Positions 1-8,393 of a stretch of 64,000 nt of DNA are shown here, in pieces. The DNA comes from Leisingera sp. M658. GTDB lineage: Bacteria > Pseudomonadota > Alphaproteobacteria > Rhodobacterales > Rhodobacteraceae. The first letter of the stretch is position 1; each line of letters begins with the position of its first letter. Both the position numbers and the translations under genes were made by a program. The notes beneath the pieces were generated by a model. The model worked only from the letters and a program-made list of their open reading frames with translations, was not told the origin of the DNA and did not search any database. The DNA is taken from NCBI RefSeq assembly GCF_025144145.1, contig NZ_CP083546.1, forward strand, positions 2,868,501 through 2,932,500. Reading direction: 5' to 3'.

Positions 1-80
1 TCCATAACCTCTTCCCAGCGGTCGGCCCCGTAGGTACTGGTCACAAAAGCCTGAATCGCCCTATTGATCAGACCGTGCAT
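1..80 (-). CDS. H-NOX / haem NO-binding (HNOB) domain protein, N-terminal fragment
   Basis: Reading leftward from the ATG at 80, 26 codons remain before the window edge. They read MHGLINRAIQAFVTSTYGAD then RWEEVM. The M-x-G-L-x-N-x-A-I opening, then a hydrophobic stretch and a Y/F-G-x-x-x-W pattern, is the typical start of bacterial H-NOX (HNOB) haem domains that bind NO or O2. A purine-rich AGAGGGG lies about 10 bases upstream as a ribosome binding site. Only the first helix is visible, so the haem-ligand histidine and any fused signalling domain cannot be seen. Family assignment is by recall of the conserved N-terminus. Confidence 0.7.
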   Translation of the reverse strand, partial: MHGLINRAIQAFVTSTYGADRWEEVM

Positions 81-470
81 ACAATGGCCCCTCTTTGCCT
101 TTGCCACAGTCTTGACGCCTGCAGGTTAAGAAAGAACCAACAAAGCGAACTTGTACGATAAGCCGCGCGCGTTTCTTCTGACATTATCAACTCTTGCACG
201 AACCCTGCACCCCCGGCAGCAGACGCCGGCCATATGCGCAGCGCGGCCATTGCCCGGCAGCCGGCCCTGCGGCCAGCCACATCTGAAACCAACTTCAAAT
301 TTGCACGCACCTGCACTCCCGCATTGGACCGTTCAGGCGCCTTTCCCTACTGGACCGGCTGGCGCCAGGAGGCAAGCCTGCTGCTGTGCATCCGCGCCGA
401 ACCGGCGGCTTCCAACCTGCCGCCGGCGCGCTGTGTTCGAAACCTGCAGCCCGCGCATAAACGCGCATAA
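81..470. other. Intergenic region, 5' of the HNOB gene
   Basis: About 390 bases lie between the HNOB start and the terminator of the MttB-like gene. I recognise no conserved protein in any frame. The base composition drops toward AT in the first 60 bases beside the HNOB start, where its promoter should lie. Nothing else is identified. Confidence 0.4.
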
Positions 471-497
471 AAAAGCGGAGGGGCTGCCTCCGCTTTT
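471..497 (-). terminator. Intrinsic terminator of the MttB-like gene
   Basis: A perfect 11-bp stem (AAAAGCGGAGG / CCTCCGCTTTT) has a 5-base loop. Read on the minus strand it ends in a run of six T, 25 bases beyond the stop codon of the gene at 522. Confidence 0.8.
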
Positions 498-521
498 CCT
501 GCTGGTGATAGGCCCGATGGC

Positions 522-2081
522 TCAGAAATCTGTCGGTGCGCCGCCCTCGGCCTTGCGGCGGGTGACGAAATCCGCAAGTTCGTCGCGGATCGCTGCATCC
601 ATCGGCGGTTCCTCGAAATCGGCGATGATCTCCTTGAACAGCTTGTGGGCGCGCTCAGCAGTCCAGGTCGCACCGGCCGCCTCCCAGGCCTCATAGTTGC
701 GCCAGTCGCTCAGGAACGGCTGATAGAAGGCCTCGGAATAGCGGTCCTGGGTGTGCTGGATACCGAAGAAATGGCCGTCATTGCCGACCTCCCTGATCGC
801 ATCCAGGGCAATCTCTTCCGGGCCGGTGGCCGAAATCTGCGGCTGCATATAGCGTTCGATCTGCTGCAGGATCTCGCAGTCCATGATGAATTTTTCAGGC
901 GAGGCAATCAGCCCGCCCTCCAGCCAGCCGGCCGCGTGATAGACCATATTGGTGCCCGACTGCACCGCCGCCCACAGCGAATTCGAGGTCTCCCAGATTG
1001 CCTGCCCGTCCGGCACATTGGCGGCACAAACCCCTGAGGACCGCATCGGCAAGCCGTAAAACCGTGCCATCTGCCCGGTCATCTGGGTTGAGCGCATGTA
1101 TTCCGGGGTGCCGAAGGCCGGCGCGCCCGATTTCATGTCCACATTCGAGGTAAAGGTGCCGATCACGCAGGGCGTGCCGGGGCGCACGTACTGGAACAGC
1201 GCAATGGCACAGAGGCTCTCGGCAATCGACTGCGCCACCGCACCGGCCATGGTCACCGGCGCCATTGCACCTGCCAGCGTGAAGGGCGACACCACGATGG
1301 CCTGGCCGCGCCGCGCCAGCCGCAGGCAGCCGTCGATCATCGGAAAGTCGTGCTTCAGCGGCGAGGTGGAGTTGATGTTGGTGTACATATGCGGCTTGGC
1401 ATCGAACTCCTCATGGCTGAGCCCGCCGGCAATCCGCACCATCTCCATCACGTCTTCGACCCGTTCCTTGCCAAGGGAGTAGGCATGCATCGCTTTGTCG
1501 GTGAGCGTGAGCTTGTCGTAGAGCACATCCAGATGCCGGGTTGAGGCATGCAGGTCCACCGGCTCCACCGGATAGCCGCCGGCAAAGTGGATGCAGTTGA
1601 AATACTGGGTCAGTTTCAGCAGGTTACGGCATTGCTCGCGGTTGCCGGCCACCTTTTTGTTCAGCTCCATATCCCAGTAGTTCGGCGGCGAAGACACATT
1701 GCCGAACAGGATGTGGTTGCCGCCCAGCGGAATGGTCCGGTCCGGGTTGCGCGGCGTGATCGAGAATTCGCGGGGCGCCTTGCCCACCATCTCCATCACA
1801 AAATCCCTGTCCATCTTGACCAGTTCGCCCTCGACCTTGACGCCGGCCTGTTTGAAGATCTCCAGCGCTTCCGGGTTCAGGAAAACCACGCCGATCTCTT
1901 CCAGGATACGCATGGCGCCCTCGTGGATCGCCATCACGCCTTCCTCGCTCAATGGCTCGGTCGGCCGGTCGATGTTGACCGGGATCTGCCAGGGCATCTG
2001 CTCCAGCGCAGCGCTGCCGCGCCGGGCCGCTGCGCCTGCCCTGCCTCCGCCCCGCTTCTTGCGCGCACCTGTGTCTGCCAT
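522..2081 (-). CDS. Trimethylamine methyltransferase (MttB) family protein, non-pyrrolysine type
   Basis: The 519-residue product belongs to the MttB superfamily of corrinoid-dependent methyltransferases, which move a methyl group from a quaternary or tertiary amine to a corrinoid protein. There is no in-frame amber codon, so it is the pyrrolysine-free branch that includes glycine betaine methyltransferase MtgB. Landmarks are a basic Ala/Gly-rich N-terminal tail (residues 1-25), then the TIM-barrel body with segments such as GGYPVEP, SPFTLAGAMAPVT and YHAAGWLEGG near the C-terminal third. The start has GGGGAGAC 8 bases upstream. No corrinoid protein or reactivase adjoins it. Substrate is unknown; glycine betaine would fit the carnitine locus about 10 kb away, but that link is inference. 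Confidence 0.85.
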   Translation of the reverse strand: MADTGARKKRGGGRAGAAARRGSAALEQMPWQIPVNIDRPTEPLSEEGVMAIHEGAMRILEEIGVVFLNPEALEIFKQAGVKVEGELVKMDRDFVMEMVGKAPREFSITPRNPDRTIPLGGNHILFGNVSSPPNYWDMELNKKVAGNREQCRNLLKLTQYFNCIHFAGGYPVEPVDLHASTRHLDVLYDKLTLTDKAMHAYSLGKERVEDVMEMVRIAGGLSHEEFDAKPHMYTNINSTSPLKHDFPMIDGCLRLARRGQAIVVSPFTLAGAMAPVTMAGAVAQSIAESLCAIALFQYVRPGTPCVIGTFTSNVDMKSGAPAFGTPEYMRSTQMTGQMARFYGLPMRSSGVCAANVPDGQAIWETSNSLWAAVQSGTNMVYHAAGWLEGGLIASPEKFIMDCEILQQIERYMQPQISATGPEEIALDAIREVGNDGHFFGIQHTQDRYSEAFYQPFLSDWRNYEAWEAAGATWTAERAHKLFKEIIADFEEPPMDAAIRDELADFVTRRKAEGGAPTDF

Positions 2082-2316
2082 ACCGGTCTCCCCTGGATCC
2101 GAATTTCAAAAATGCCGATAGCCACTCACTGTGCCAATCCCGCCCGCCGAAAACAGTCCAAACCCGACTATCGCTGTCGTTTTTGCCATGCGATCCGGCG
2201 GTTCAGGATATTTCTGTACACTTGTGCCCAGTATGCCGCAGCAAAAACCGGCGTACAAGACTGCACACCGGCAAAAACGGGCGTCCCCGTTTCAAAACGC
2301 GGGAATCAGTGGAGGA

Positions 2317-3006
2317 TCAGCGGTCCATCCAGGCCGGGATATGGCCGATATCGGGCAGCACAATATCTGCGTGCGGCGCCAGCTCATCGTGCAGAGCCAT
2401 GCCGGTCAGGACGCCGATCCGCTGCATTCCCGCCGCCGCGCCTGCTTCCAGATCATGGCGGCTGTCGCCGACCATGGCCGTCCGGCCGGGAGAGACGCCC
2501 GCAGCCTTGCAAAAGGCCAAAAGCGGATCCGGCGCCGGCTTGGCCCCATGGCCGCTGTCGCATCCCGCGACAAAGGCAAAGCGGTCCAGCACGCCTGCCC
2601 GCTGCAGCTGGCTCTTGGCAGAGCTCTCGGCATCGTTGGTCATCACCCCCAGCACTTTGCCGCGCGCCAGCAGGCTGTCGAGAAAGGCCGCCAGCGGCAC
2701 TGCCGGCGTCAGCTCTGCCCCGGCAGCACTTTCCGCCAGGAAATCCGTCAGCTCCGCCAGATCCATATGCGCAACATAAGGCGCAAGGGCTTCTGCCACT
2801 TCATCGTTGGAACAGGCAATCACCAGGCTGTCCGGATTGAATGCCTCACGCTCCAGGTCGTAACTGATCGCCTTGGCCATTGCCTGTTTGGCCCCCTGAT
2901 CGCCCTTGGACAGGGTTTCCAGCAGGTCTGCAGCCCAGCCGTCCCAAGTCGCTGCAAAGTCAAACAAGGTCCCGTCTTTATCAAACAGAAGAGCATCAAC
3001 AGGCAT
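2317..3006 (-). CDS. HAD-family phosphatase (phosphoglycolate phosphatase-like)
   Basis: The 229-residue haloacid dehalogenase-fold hydrolase has motif I FDKDGTL at residues 8-14, with the nucleophile and acid Asp residues. A helical cap follows, then motif II MTNDA near residue 120, a Lys in the GAKPAPDP segment and motif IV VGDSRHD near residue 180. The layout matches small-molecule phosphatases such as Gph. It probably dephosphorylates a small phosphate ester in the cytoplasm; the substrate cannot be read from sequence. It stands alone between the MttB-like gene and DUF3572. Confidence 0.85.
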   Translation of the reverse strand: MPVDALLFDKDGTLFDFAATWDGWAADLLETLSKGDQGAKQAMAKAISYDLEREAFNPDSLVIACSNDEVAEALAPYVAHMDLAELTDFLAESAAGAELTPAVPLAAFLDSLLARGKVLGVMTNDAESSAKSQLQRAGVLDRFAFVAGCDSGHGAKPAPDPLLAFCKAAGVSPGRTAMVGDSRHDLEAGAAAGMQRIGVLTGMALHDELAPHADIVLPDIGHIPAWMDR

Positions 3007-3063
3007 GGCGGGTCCTTTTTCCGCTGGATTCGGTCCGGACCCTAGGCACAGGGCCGGTCAATC

Positions 3064-3348
3064 TCAAGTCCAGTTAACCTGCTCACCGCCTGGAAGCGAC
3101 ATCCGCGCCTGCATCGGCGCCTCATAGGCCAGGCCCTCGGAATCGCAGAACTGCATCACCCAATTGTCGTCCATCGTTAAGAAATCGAGCACCGATCCCA
3201 GAAACGCCGGCTCGGACGCCTGTGCGCGCAGATCCGCCTCGCTGGCGCCGGTTGCTCCCAGAAACACCGGTAAAAGCTCATCATTCCCGGCCAGCCAGGC
3301 CAAAGCTTTCAGCGCCAGCGTCTCTGCTCCATCGGCGGAATTCCGCAT
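3064..3348 (-). CDS. DUF3572 family protein
   Basis: A 94-residue protein of a small alphaproteobacterial family of unknown function. It shows the family-like segments TLALKALAWLAGNDELL and FLTMDDNWV. I chose the ATG at 3348, with GGAG just upstream; a GTG three codons earlier is an alternative. It is divergent from the diguanylate cyclase at 3465 with a short intergenic space. Predicted cytoplasmic, mostly helical, no membrane segment. No function is proposed. Confidence 0.8.
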   Translation of the reverse strand: MRNSADGAETLALKALAWLAGNDELLPVFLGATGASEADLRAQASEPAFLGSVLDFLTMDDNWVMQFCDSEGLAYEAPMQARMSLPGGEQVNWT

Positions 3349-3464
3349 GTTCTCCACACTCCTGCCGCATTGCGGCCAATTTAGTAAAAATCCGAAAGGG
3401 TTTCTTAACCAGTCTCAGCAAAAACTGAAAGGCATAGGATTTGCAAGGGGCGAAAGGATACCGC

Positions 3465-4859
3465 GTGCAAGGCACCATCCTGGTCATCGACGGCGTCTCC
3501 ACCAACCGCATCATGCTGAAGGTACAGCTGGCGGCGGCCTATTACGATGTGGTCCAGGCCGGCAGCGTGGCTGAAGTGCTGCAGGCCGCCCGCCGCCACC
3601 GCCCCGACCTGGTGCTTTGCGCGATGTCGCTGCCTGATGGCTCCGCTGCGGATGTGAAACGCGAATTGGCCGGGGATGAAACACTGGGCGATCTGCCGGT
3701 GATCGCGGTCACCGACTGGGAGGGGTCCAAAGCCCGGCTGCAGGCATTGGCCGCCGGCATCGACGATGTGCTGCAGCAGCCGGTGGACGACGTGATCCTG
3801 CAGGCCCGCATCCGCAGCCTGCTGCGCGCCCGCAGCAGCACCGAGGAGCTGAACCTGCAGCGCGATGCCTCGCATGGTTTCATCCTGCCGCTCAGCGACC
3901 GCACCTGCGCCGAAGATCTGCGCAATGCCTCCGTTGCCCTGGTGGCGCAGGATCCCCGCAACGCAATGGCCTGGCGCGACCGGCTCGCCACCCGCCTGCC
4001 CTATGACCTGCGCACCCATTCCATCAGCGACATCCAAGGGTTGATGCAGGCCCCGGTGGCCGATGCCATCATCATCGAACTGACAGAGGCCTCGGCCGGC
4101 CCCGGCCTGCGCCTGCTGGCTGACTTGCGCGCCCGCGCCGCCACCCGCAAATCGGTGGTGATTGCCGTGCCCAACCCGGCGGATCCGCATATCGCCGCCG
4201 AGGCCCTGGACCGCGGCGCCCATGACGTGCTGCAATCCGGCTTTGATGCCGAGGAGCTGCAGCTGCGCCTTACTGCCCAATTGCAGCAAAAGGCCCGCAA
4301 GGACCGGCTGCGCGACAGCGTCCGCAACGGGTTGCGGGCAGCCGTGCTGGACCCGATGACAGGCCTTTACAACCGCCGCTACGCCAAACCTTTCCTGGAC
4401 CGGGTGGCCCATTCCGCCACTGCAAACGGCGAGAAGTTTGCCGTCATGCTGGCCGACCTCGATCACTTCAAGCGGATCAACGACCATTACGGCCACCCGG
4501 CCGGGGATGCCGTGCTGATCGAGGCCGCCCGCCGTATGCAGGCGGTGCTGCGCCCGGCAGACCTGCTGGCCCGCGTCGGTGGCGAGGAGTTCATGGCGGT
4601 GCTGCCCGGCGCCACCGAGGCCGAGGCAGGCCTAGCCGCCATTGCCCTGTGCAATGCCATCAACAGCACCCCGTTCCAGGTGCCCGGCGCCAATGAGCCG
4701 GTCAGGATCACCATCAGCATCGGCGCCGTCATGGGCGGCGGCGGCAATGAAGACAGCACCGCCGCACTGGTCGAGAAAGCCGATCAGGCGCTCTACAACG
4801 CCAAGGATGCGGGCCGCAATCAGGTGACCTTGTCGCCGGAGTGCATCCAGGCCGCTTAA
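3465..4859 (+). CDS. pleD: PleD-like response regulator / diguanylate cyclase (REC-REC-GGDEF)
   Basis: The 464-residue protein has two receiver-like domains (about 1-120 and 155-275) and a GGDEF domain (about 300-460). The active site reads GGEEF, preceded by RPAD, the inhibitory c-di-GMP site RxxD at PleD spacing, so it should make c-di-GMP with product inhibition. The phosphoacceptor position of the first receiver (residue 53, as in PleD D53) is Ala, in LCAMSLPDG, and the acidic pair near the N-terminus reads IDG. The second receiver has Glu where Asp would be (AIIIELTE). The GTG start at 3465 puts QGTILVIDG directly at the N-terminus and has AAAGGA upstream; a TTG 8 codons earlier is less likely. 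Confidence 0.85.
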   Translation: MQGTILVIDGVSTNRIMLKVQLAAAYYDVVQAGSVAEVLQAARRHRPDLVLCAMSLPDGSAADVKRELAGDETLGDLPVIAVTDWEGSKARLQALAAGIDDVLQQPVDDVILQARIRSLLRARSSTEELNLQRDASHGFILPLSDRTCAEDLRNASVALVAQDPRNAMAWRDRLATRLPYDLRTHSISDIQGLMQAPVADAIIIELTEASAGPGLRLLADLRARAATRKSVVIAVPNPADPHIAAEALDRGAHDVLQSGFDAEELQLRLTAQLQQKARKDRLRDSVRNGLRAAVLDPMTGLYNRRYAKPFLDRVAHSATANGEKFAVMLADLDHFKRINDHYGHPAGDAVLIEAARRMQAVLRPADLLARVGGEEFMAVLPGATEAEAGLAAIALCNAINSTPFQVPGANEPVRITISIGAVMGGGGNEDSTAALVEKADQALYNAKDAGRNQVTLSPECIQAA

Positions 4860-4893
4860 GGCCCTTGGACGATGTAACTTTGCCGGCCTGAAA

Positions 4894-4917
4894 AAGGCAG
4901 CCGTCACGGGCTGCCTT
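4894..4917 (+). terminator. Terminator-like hairpin after the diguanylate cyclase
   Basis: A 9-bp perfect stem AAGGCAGCC / GGCTGCCTT with a 6-base loop lies 35 bases after the stop codon. The GGCTGCCTTCA sequence recurs about 27 bases downstream. The T-run is weak. It lies between convergent genes. Confidence 0.5.
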
Positions 4918-4995
4918 CATTGTATAGGACACACAGGCTGCCTTCAGTGTGTAACACACACAGGGGCAAACGGCTGCAGCTGCACGCCTGCGGGC

Positions 4996-5499
4996 TTAAT
5001 CCCGCCCGCTGCGCCGCTCATGCCGCCGCCCGCCGCGCCGCTGCATCCGCTCTTCCATGCGATCGGCAAAAGCAGCCCGCTCCTGCGCGGTCATCGCTTC
5101 AAGCTTGCGCACCCAGGCCTGTTGCACCTTGGTATGGAACACGTGGCGCGCCTCTGACTGGGTCTGCAGCACCGCCAGCAATGCGGCAGCATCAAAATCC
5201 GCGCTGCGCAGCGCGTCGATCACAGCCGCGCCTTCGGCATCGCGGCGCTTGAAGTAACTGCCGTGCCCCCCGCCCGCTTCCTGCCGCAAGGCCTTGCGGG
5301 TGTCGCGGTCCAGTTCGCGAAAGATCATCGCCCCGACCGTTGGCGGCCGTTGCCAGTGCCGGTCCTTGCCGCTGTACCGCCAGGCCGCCCCCGCCGCGAT
5401 GCCGATCACTGCCAGGTTCAGCGCCAGCGACGCCGCCAGCAGCAGTTTCAGCCACAGCTTCATTCCGGGTTGGCCCCCGGTGTTCAATGCAGTGCTCAT
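4996..5499 (-). CDS. Periplasmic heavy-metal sensor-like protein (CnrX/ZraP-like)
   Basis: The 167-residue protein has one N-terminal membrane segment (about 14-38, LWLKLLLAASLALNLAVIG) and a helical, charged periplasmic domain. It has the R-x-L-D-R-D-T-R-K-A-L helix and the repeated E-R-A-A-F-A-D-R-M-E type helix seen in CnrX/ZraP/Spy-like proteins. The C-terminus is Arg/His-rich, which could bind metal. It is the last gene of a leftward operon and overlaps the anti-sigma gene by 4 bases. Its position suggests it tunes the ECF sigma factor from the periplasm. The metal or stress sensed is unknown. Confidence 0.65.
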   Translation of the reverse strand: MSTALNTGGQPGMKLWLKLLLAASLALNLAVIGIAAGAAWRYSGKDRHWQRPPTVGAMIFRELDRDTRKALRQEAGGGHGSYFKRRDAEGAAVIDALRSADFDAAALLAVLQTQSEARHVFHTKVQQAWVRKLEAMTAQERAAFADRMEERMQRRGGRRHERRSGRD

Positions 5500-5873
5500 T
5501 GCAGATCCCCGCTCAACATCACCGCCATGTCATAGCTGTCATCGGGCAGCGCGCTGCTGCTGTCTTCATACCCCGCCAGCGCCACGGGGTCGGGCACAAA
5601 AGAGGGCGGCGCAATGCCGATCCACAGGCCCGCCGCGCTGGCCGCCGCCAGCCCGCCCAGCGCAGGCCAGCCGCCCAGCGCCTCGATCAGCTGCCGCCAC
5701 AGCGGCTGCCGGGGCGCCTGCGCCGGCGCCGCAGCCTGAAAGCCCGCTTGCACCCGCTCCGCATCTGCCAGGATGGCCGCATTCAGACGGTCCGCCAGCA
5801 CCGGCGGCTGACTGCGTGCTGCGGCAAACAGATTGTCCAGCTCTTGCAGTGTTTTATCCGTGTCAGCCATCAT
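5496..5873 (-). CDS. Putative single-pass anti-sigma factor
   Basis: The 125-residue protein has a soluble N-terminal part (about 1-75), one membrane segment (about 77-97, GGLAAASAAGLWIGIA) and a short periplasmic tail. It overlaps the ECF sigma gene by 11 bases and the sensor-like gene by 4, the arrangement expected for a sigma/anti-sigma/sensor set. No zinc-binding HxxxCxxC motif is visible, so it is not a ZAS-type anti-sigma factor. Function is inferred from context and topology. Confidence 0.55.
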   Translation of the reverse strand: MMADTDKTLQELDNLFAAARSQPPVLADRLNAAILADAERVQAGFQAAAPAQAPRQPLWRQLIEALGGWPALGGLAAASAAGLWIGIAPPSFVPDPVALAGYEDSSSALPDDSYDMAVMLSGDLQ

Positions 5874-6444
5874 TATACCCCAATTCTTCGCGCCGCCCGG
5901 CCAAAGCCGCGGCCAGCGCCCGTTTGCCCCGGGCGGTCAGACTTTCGACCGCCTCGACGCTGATGTCCATGATGCCGGCGATCTCCGGGTTGGACAGTTC
6001 CTCCAGATGCCGCAGCACCACTGCCTGACGCTGCCGCTCGGGCAATTGCATCAGCGCCGTCTGCAGCGCATCCTGCCGCGCCCCCTCCTGCAGCGCTTCG
6101 GCAGCCGAGCGCGCCGGGTCCGGCGGCTCGGGCACCGCATCCAGATCCACATAGCCGCCACGGGCGCGCCGTTTGCGGTCAATGCACAGGTTCATCGCCA
6201 CCCGGTACAGCCAGGTGGAGACCTGCGCCTCTCCCGGCCGCCACTCCGGCGCCATCTTCCATAGGCGCAGCATCGCCTCCTGGGTCACGTCCTCGGCCTC
6301 GGCGCGGATCCCCATCACCCGCATCGCCACGCCAAAGACCCGCGGCGCCAGCCGTGCCGTCAGCTCTGCCGCGGCCCGCCCGTCGCCATTGGCGAACAGC
6401 ACCAAAAGCGCATCGTCAGAGACCTCCTCTGCCGTGGCGCTCAT
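5863..6444 (-). CDS. ECF-type RNA polymerase sigma factor (sigma-70 family)
   Basis: The 193-residue protein has region 2 (about 25-95), including the -10 recognition helix DVTQEAMLRLW and the WLYRVAMNLCIDRKRR segment, and region 4 (about 125-185) with LPERQRQAVVLRHLEELSN then a helix-turn-helix. I chose the ATG at 6444 because it starts just before region 2; an in-frame start 19 codons earlier adds an unconserved tail. The EF-hand gene lies 67 bases upstream and the anti-sigma and sensor genes overlap downstream. The target promoters are not visible. Confidence 0.9.
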   Translation of the reverse strand: MSATAEEVSDDALLVLFANGDGRAAAELTARLAPRVFGVAMRVMGIRAEAEDVTQEAMLRLWKMAPEWRPGEAQVSTWLYRVAMNLCIDRKRRARGGYVDLDAVPEPPDPARSAAEALQEGARQDALQTALMQLPERQRQAVVLRHLEELSNPEIAGIMDISVEAVESLTARGKRALAAALAGRREELGYNDG

Positions 6445-6511
6445 GGCTGCCGGGCCCGCATCAGGGGCCCGGCGCCGGGAGATTTCCGCTTTGTACAGCA
6501 CGTCTCAGCGA

Positions 6512-6988
6512 TCAGTTCTGCTCCGTTTCGTCCCCGTTCCCCTGGCCATGACGGTGCTTGCCGCCGTGGCGCATCCGGGCCTCGTCGAATTCCTGCTTCG
6601 AGATCCCGCCGCTGCCGTCCGCATCCATCCGGTCAAACATCCTGCCCGCCCGGCGCGGCCCTGGCAATTCGTCTTTACTCAACGCGCCATCGCCGTCCGT
6701 GTCAAAGCGTTCCAGCATCCGGGCGGCGCGTTCACTGGCCCGCTCCTGCGCCCGCGCCTGCATTTCCTCAAGCGTCAGTTTACCGTCGCCGTCAGCATCC
6801 GCCTTGCTGAAACGGGCTTCTTTCATGGCCTGGATTTCCGCCTTGGTGACCTCGCCATTGCCGTCCGTGTCGATTTCCTCAAAGGACATCTTCGGCCCGT
6901 GGTGGCCATAGCCCTTGGCCAGGGCCGCGCCGCCCGCGGCCACACCTGCAGCGGCAACAATCACGGCGATGAAGTTGACGTGTTTCAT
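6512..6988 (-). CDS. Secreted EF-hand calcium-binding protein with four loops
   Basis: The 158-residue protein has an N-terminal hydrophobic signal segment (about 5-25, cleavage likely after LAKG or nearby). Four canonical 12-residue EF-hand loops start at residues 40 (DTDGNG), 64 (DADGDG), 96 (DTDGDG) and 122 (DADGSG), each ending in Glu. A His/Gly-rich tail closes it. It should bind several Ca2+ in the periplasm or outside. A good ribosome site (AAAGGAAAG) precedes the ATG at 6988. It is the first gene ahead of the ECF sigma operon and may be part of the same regulon; that is inference. Confidence 0.85.
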   Translation of the reverse strand: MKHVNFIAVIVAAAGVAAGGAALAKGYGHHGPKMSFEEIDTDGNGEVTKAEIQAMKEARFSKADADGDGKLTLEEMQARAQERASERAARMLERFDTDGDGALSKDELPGPRRAGRMFDRMDADGSGGISKQEFDEARMRHGGKHRHGQGNGDETEQN

Positions 6989-7188
6989 GTCGTCTTTCCT
7001 TTGTTCTGCGGCAGCCTCTTGCTGCCCGATGCATAAGAAAAACGCAGCTGCCCGGCAGATCCGTCGCGGAAATCCCAAATAATTCTTCTGCCCCGCACGT
7101 TGCGGCAAACCGGCGCAATACCAGGCCTTTCCCCTTTCACCGCGGCGGCGAAGCGCGCAATGATATGCTCAGCACACAGGATATCTTC

Positions 7189-7623
7189 ATGACCGAGTCG
7201 CAGGCCAAACCCCAGGCCGCAATACCCTCAGACGCAGAGAGTGAACGCCCCACCATGCCCGCCCTGGCCAAGGGCTGGCGCTGCAAATGCCCCCAGTGCG
7301 GCGAGGGCAAGCTGCTGCATTCCTATCTCAAGGTGAACAGCAGCTGCAGCAGCTGCGGGTTGGATTTGACCCACGCACGCGCCGATGACGGGCCTGCATA
7401 TCTTACGATCCTGATCGTCGGCCACATCATGGCGCCCCTGATGCATGTGGTCTATTTCTCCTGGCGGCCCGAACCGCTGGTGATGTTCACGGTTTTCACG
7501 ATTGGCTGCGTTGCCTCTTCCTTGTATCTGCTGCCGCGGATGAAGGGGATTGTCATTGCCTATCAATGGGCGCGGCGCATGCACGGGTTCGACAAGGGTA
7601 TCCCGGCAGTAAAAGGGCAGTAA
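7189..7623 (+). CDS. DUF983 family membrane protein
   Basis: The 144-residue protein has an N-terminal zinc-ribbon-like CPQCGEG...CSSCG pair (about 34-62), then ADDGPAYLTILIVGH and two membrane segments. This is the DUF983 layout found widely in Rhodobacterales. The ATG at 7189 gives MTESQAK, the usual length; an upstream ATG at 7165 would add 8 residues. Function is unknown. The NUDIX gene begins 4 bases after its stop, so the two are probably co-transcribed. Confidence 0.8.
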   Translation: MTESQAKPQAAIPSDAESERPTMPALAKGWRCKCPQCGEGKLLHSYLKVNSSCSSCGLDLTHARADDGPAYLTILIVGHIMAPLMHVVYFSWRPEPLVMFTVFTIGCVASSLYLLPRMKGIVIAYQWARRMHGFDKGIPAVKGQ

Positions 7624-7627
7624 GACG

Positions 7628-8359
7628 ATGAGCAAGACATTTCCCAGCGGTGAGACCACCACCGACAAGACCGCAATCCGCAATGCGGCAACCGTCATCG
7701 CCATGCGCGGCCGGATGTCCGATGACCCGCAGGTGCTGATGGGCCAGCGCGGCGCCAAGGCTGCCTTTATGCCGAACAAATTTGTCTTTCCCGGCGGTGC
7801 CGTCGATCTGGCAGATGCCGGGATCCCTCTGGCTTCGCCAATCCCGCCCGTCTGCCAGGAACGCCTCGCTGATAAGGCGCCCGCTGGGGTACACCATGCC
7901 CTCAGCGTCGCCGCGGTGCGCGAGCTGTGGGAGGAAACCGGCCTGATCCTTGGGGAACCAGGTAAGTGGCAGGGAGACATTCCCAACGACTGGCAGGAGT
8001 TCGCCGCCACTGGCCATCTGCCATCAGCCAAGGCGATGCAGTTCGTGTTCCGCGCCCTCACCCCGCCGGGCCGCCCGCGCCGGTTTGATGCGCGGTTTTT
8101 CCTGATTGATGCGGATCAGATCACCGGCGATCTGGATGACTTCTCCCGCGCCGCGGATGAGCTGTCGCATCTGCAATGGATCCCGCTCAGCCAGGTGCGC
8201 AGCTTTGATCTGCCCTTCATCACCGAGGTGGTGCTGGCCGAAGTCACCGCCCGCGTCCGCGACGCCGAGCCGCCGCAAAGTGTTCCCTATTTCCACAACA
8301 ACGACGAAGCCAGCCTGTTCCTGCGTCTCAAAGGCTACCCGATGCCTGCCGACGGGTAA
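7628..8359 (+). CDS. NUDIX hydrolase
   Basis: The 243-residue cytoplasmic protein carries the Nudix box (AAVRELWEETGLIL, about residues 96-109) with the metal-binding REx2-3EE core. It starts with a strand holding a substrate-binding FVFPGGAVD segment (about 56-64). This group of larger Nudix proteins resembles NUDT19/acyl-CoA-type diphosphatases, but the substrate cannot be fixed. It follows DUF983 by 4 bases, and the EamA gene converges on it. Confidence 0.8.
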   Translation: MSKTFPSGETTTDKTAIRNAATVIAMRGRMSDDPQVLMGQRGAKAAFMPNKFVFPGGAVDLADAGIPLASPIPPVCQERLADKAPAGVHHALSVAAVRELWEETGLILGEPGKWQGDIPNDWQEFAATGHLPSAKAMQFVFRALTPPGRPRRFDARFFLIDADQITGDLDDFSRAADELSHLQWIPLSQVRSFDLPFITEVVLAEVTARVRDAEPPQSVPYFHNNDEASLFLRLKGYPMPADG

Positions 8360-8393
8360 CCTTTGCCGGCGCCCCAGCCGCTGGCGCTTCCGC

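Noticed and set aside
151-696. A 181-residue frame in the 5' intergenic region
   Set aside because: It runs through the terminator at 471-497 and into the end of the MttB-like gene, with no recognisable domain and a composition typical of chance.
3405-4496. A 363-residue open frame antisense to the PleD-like gene
   Set aside because: Shadow of the REC-REC-GGDEF coding sequence; no ribosome site or domain.
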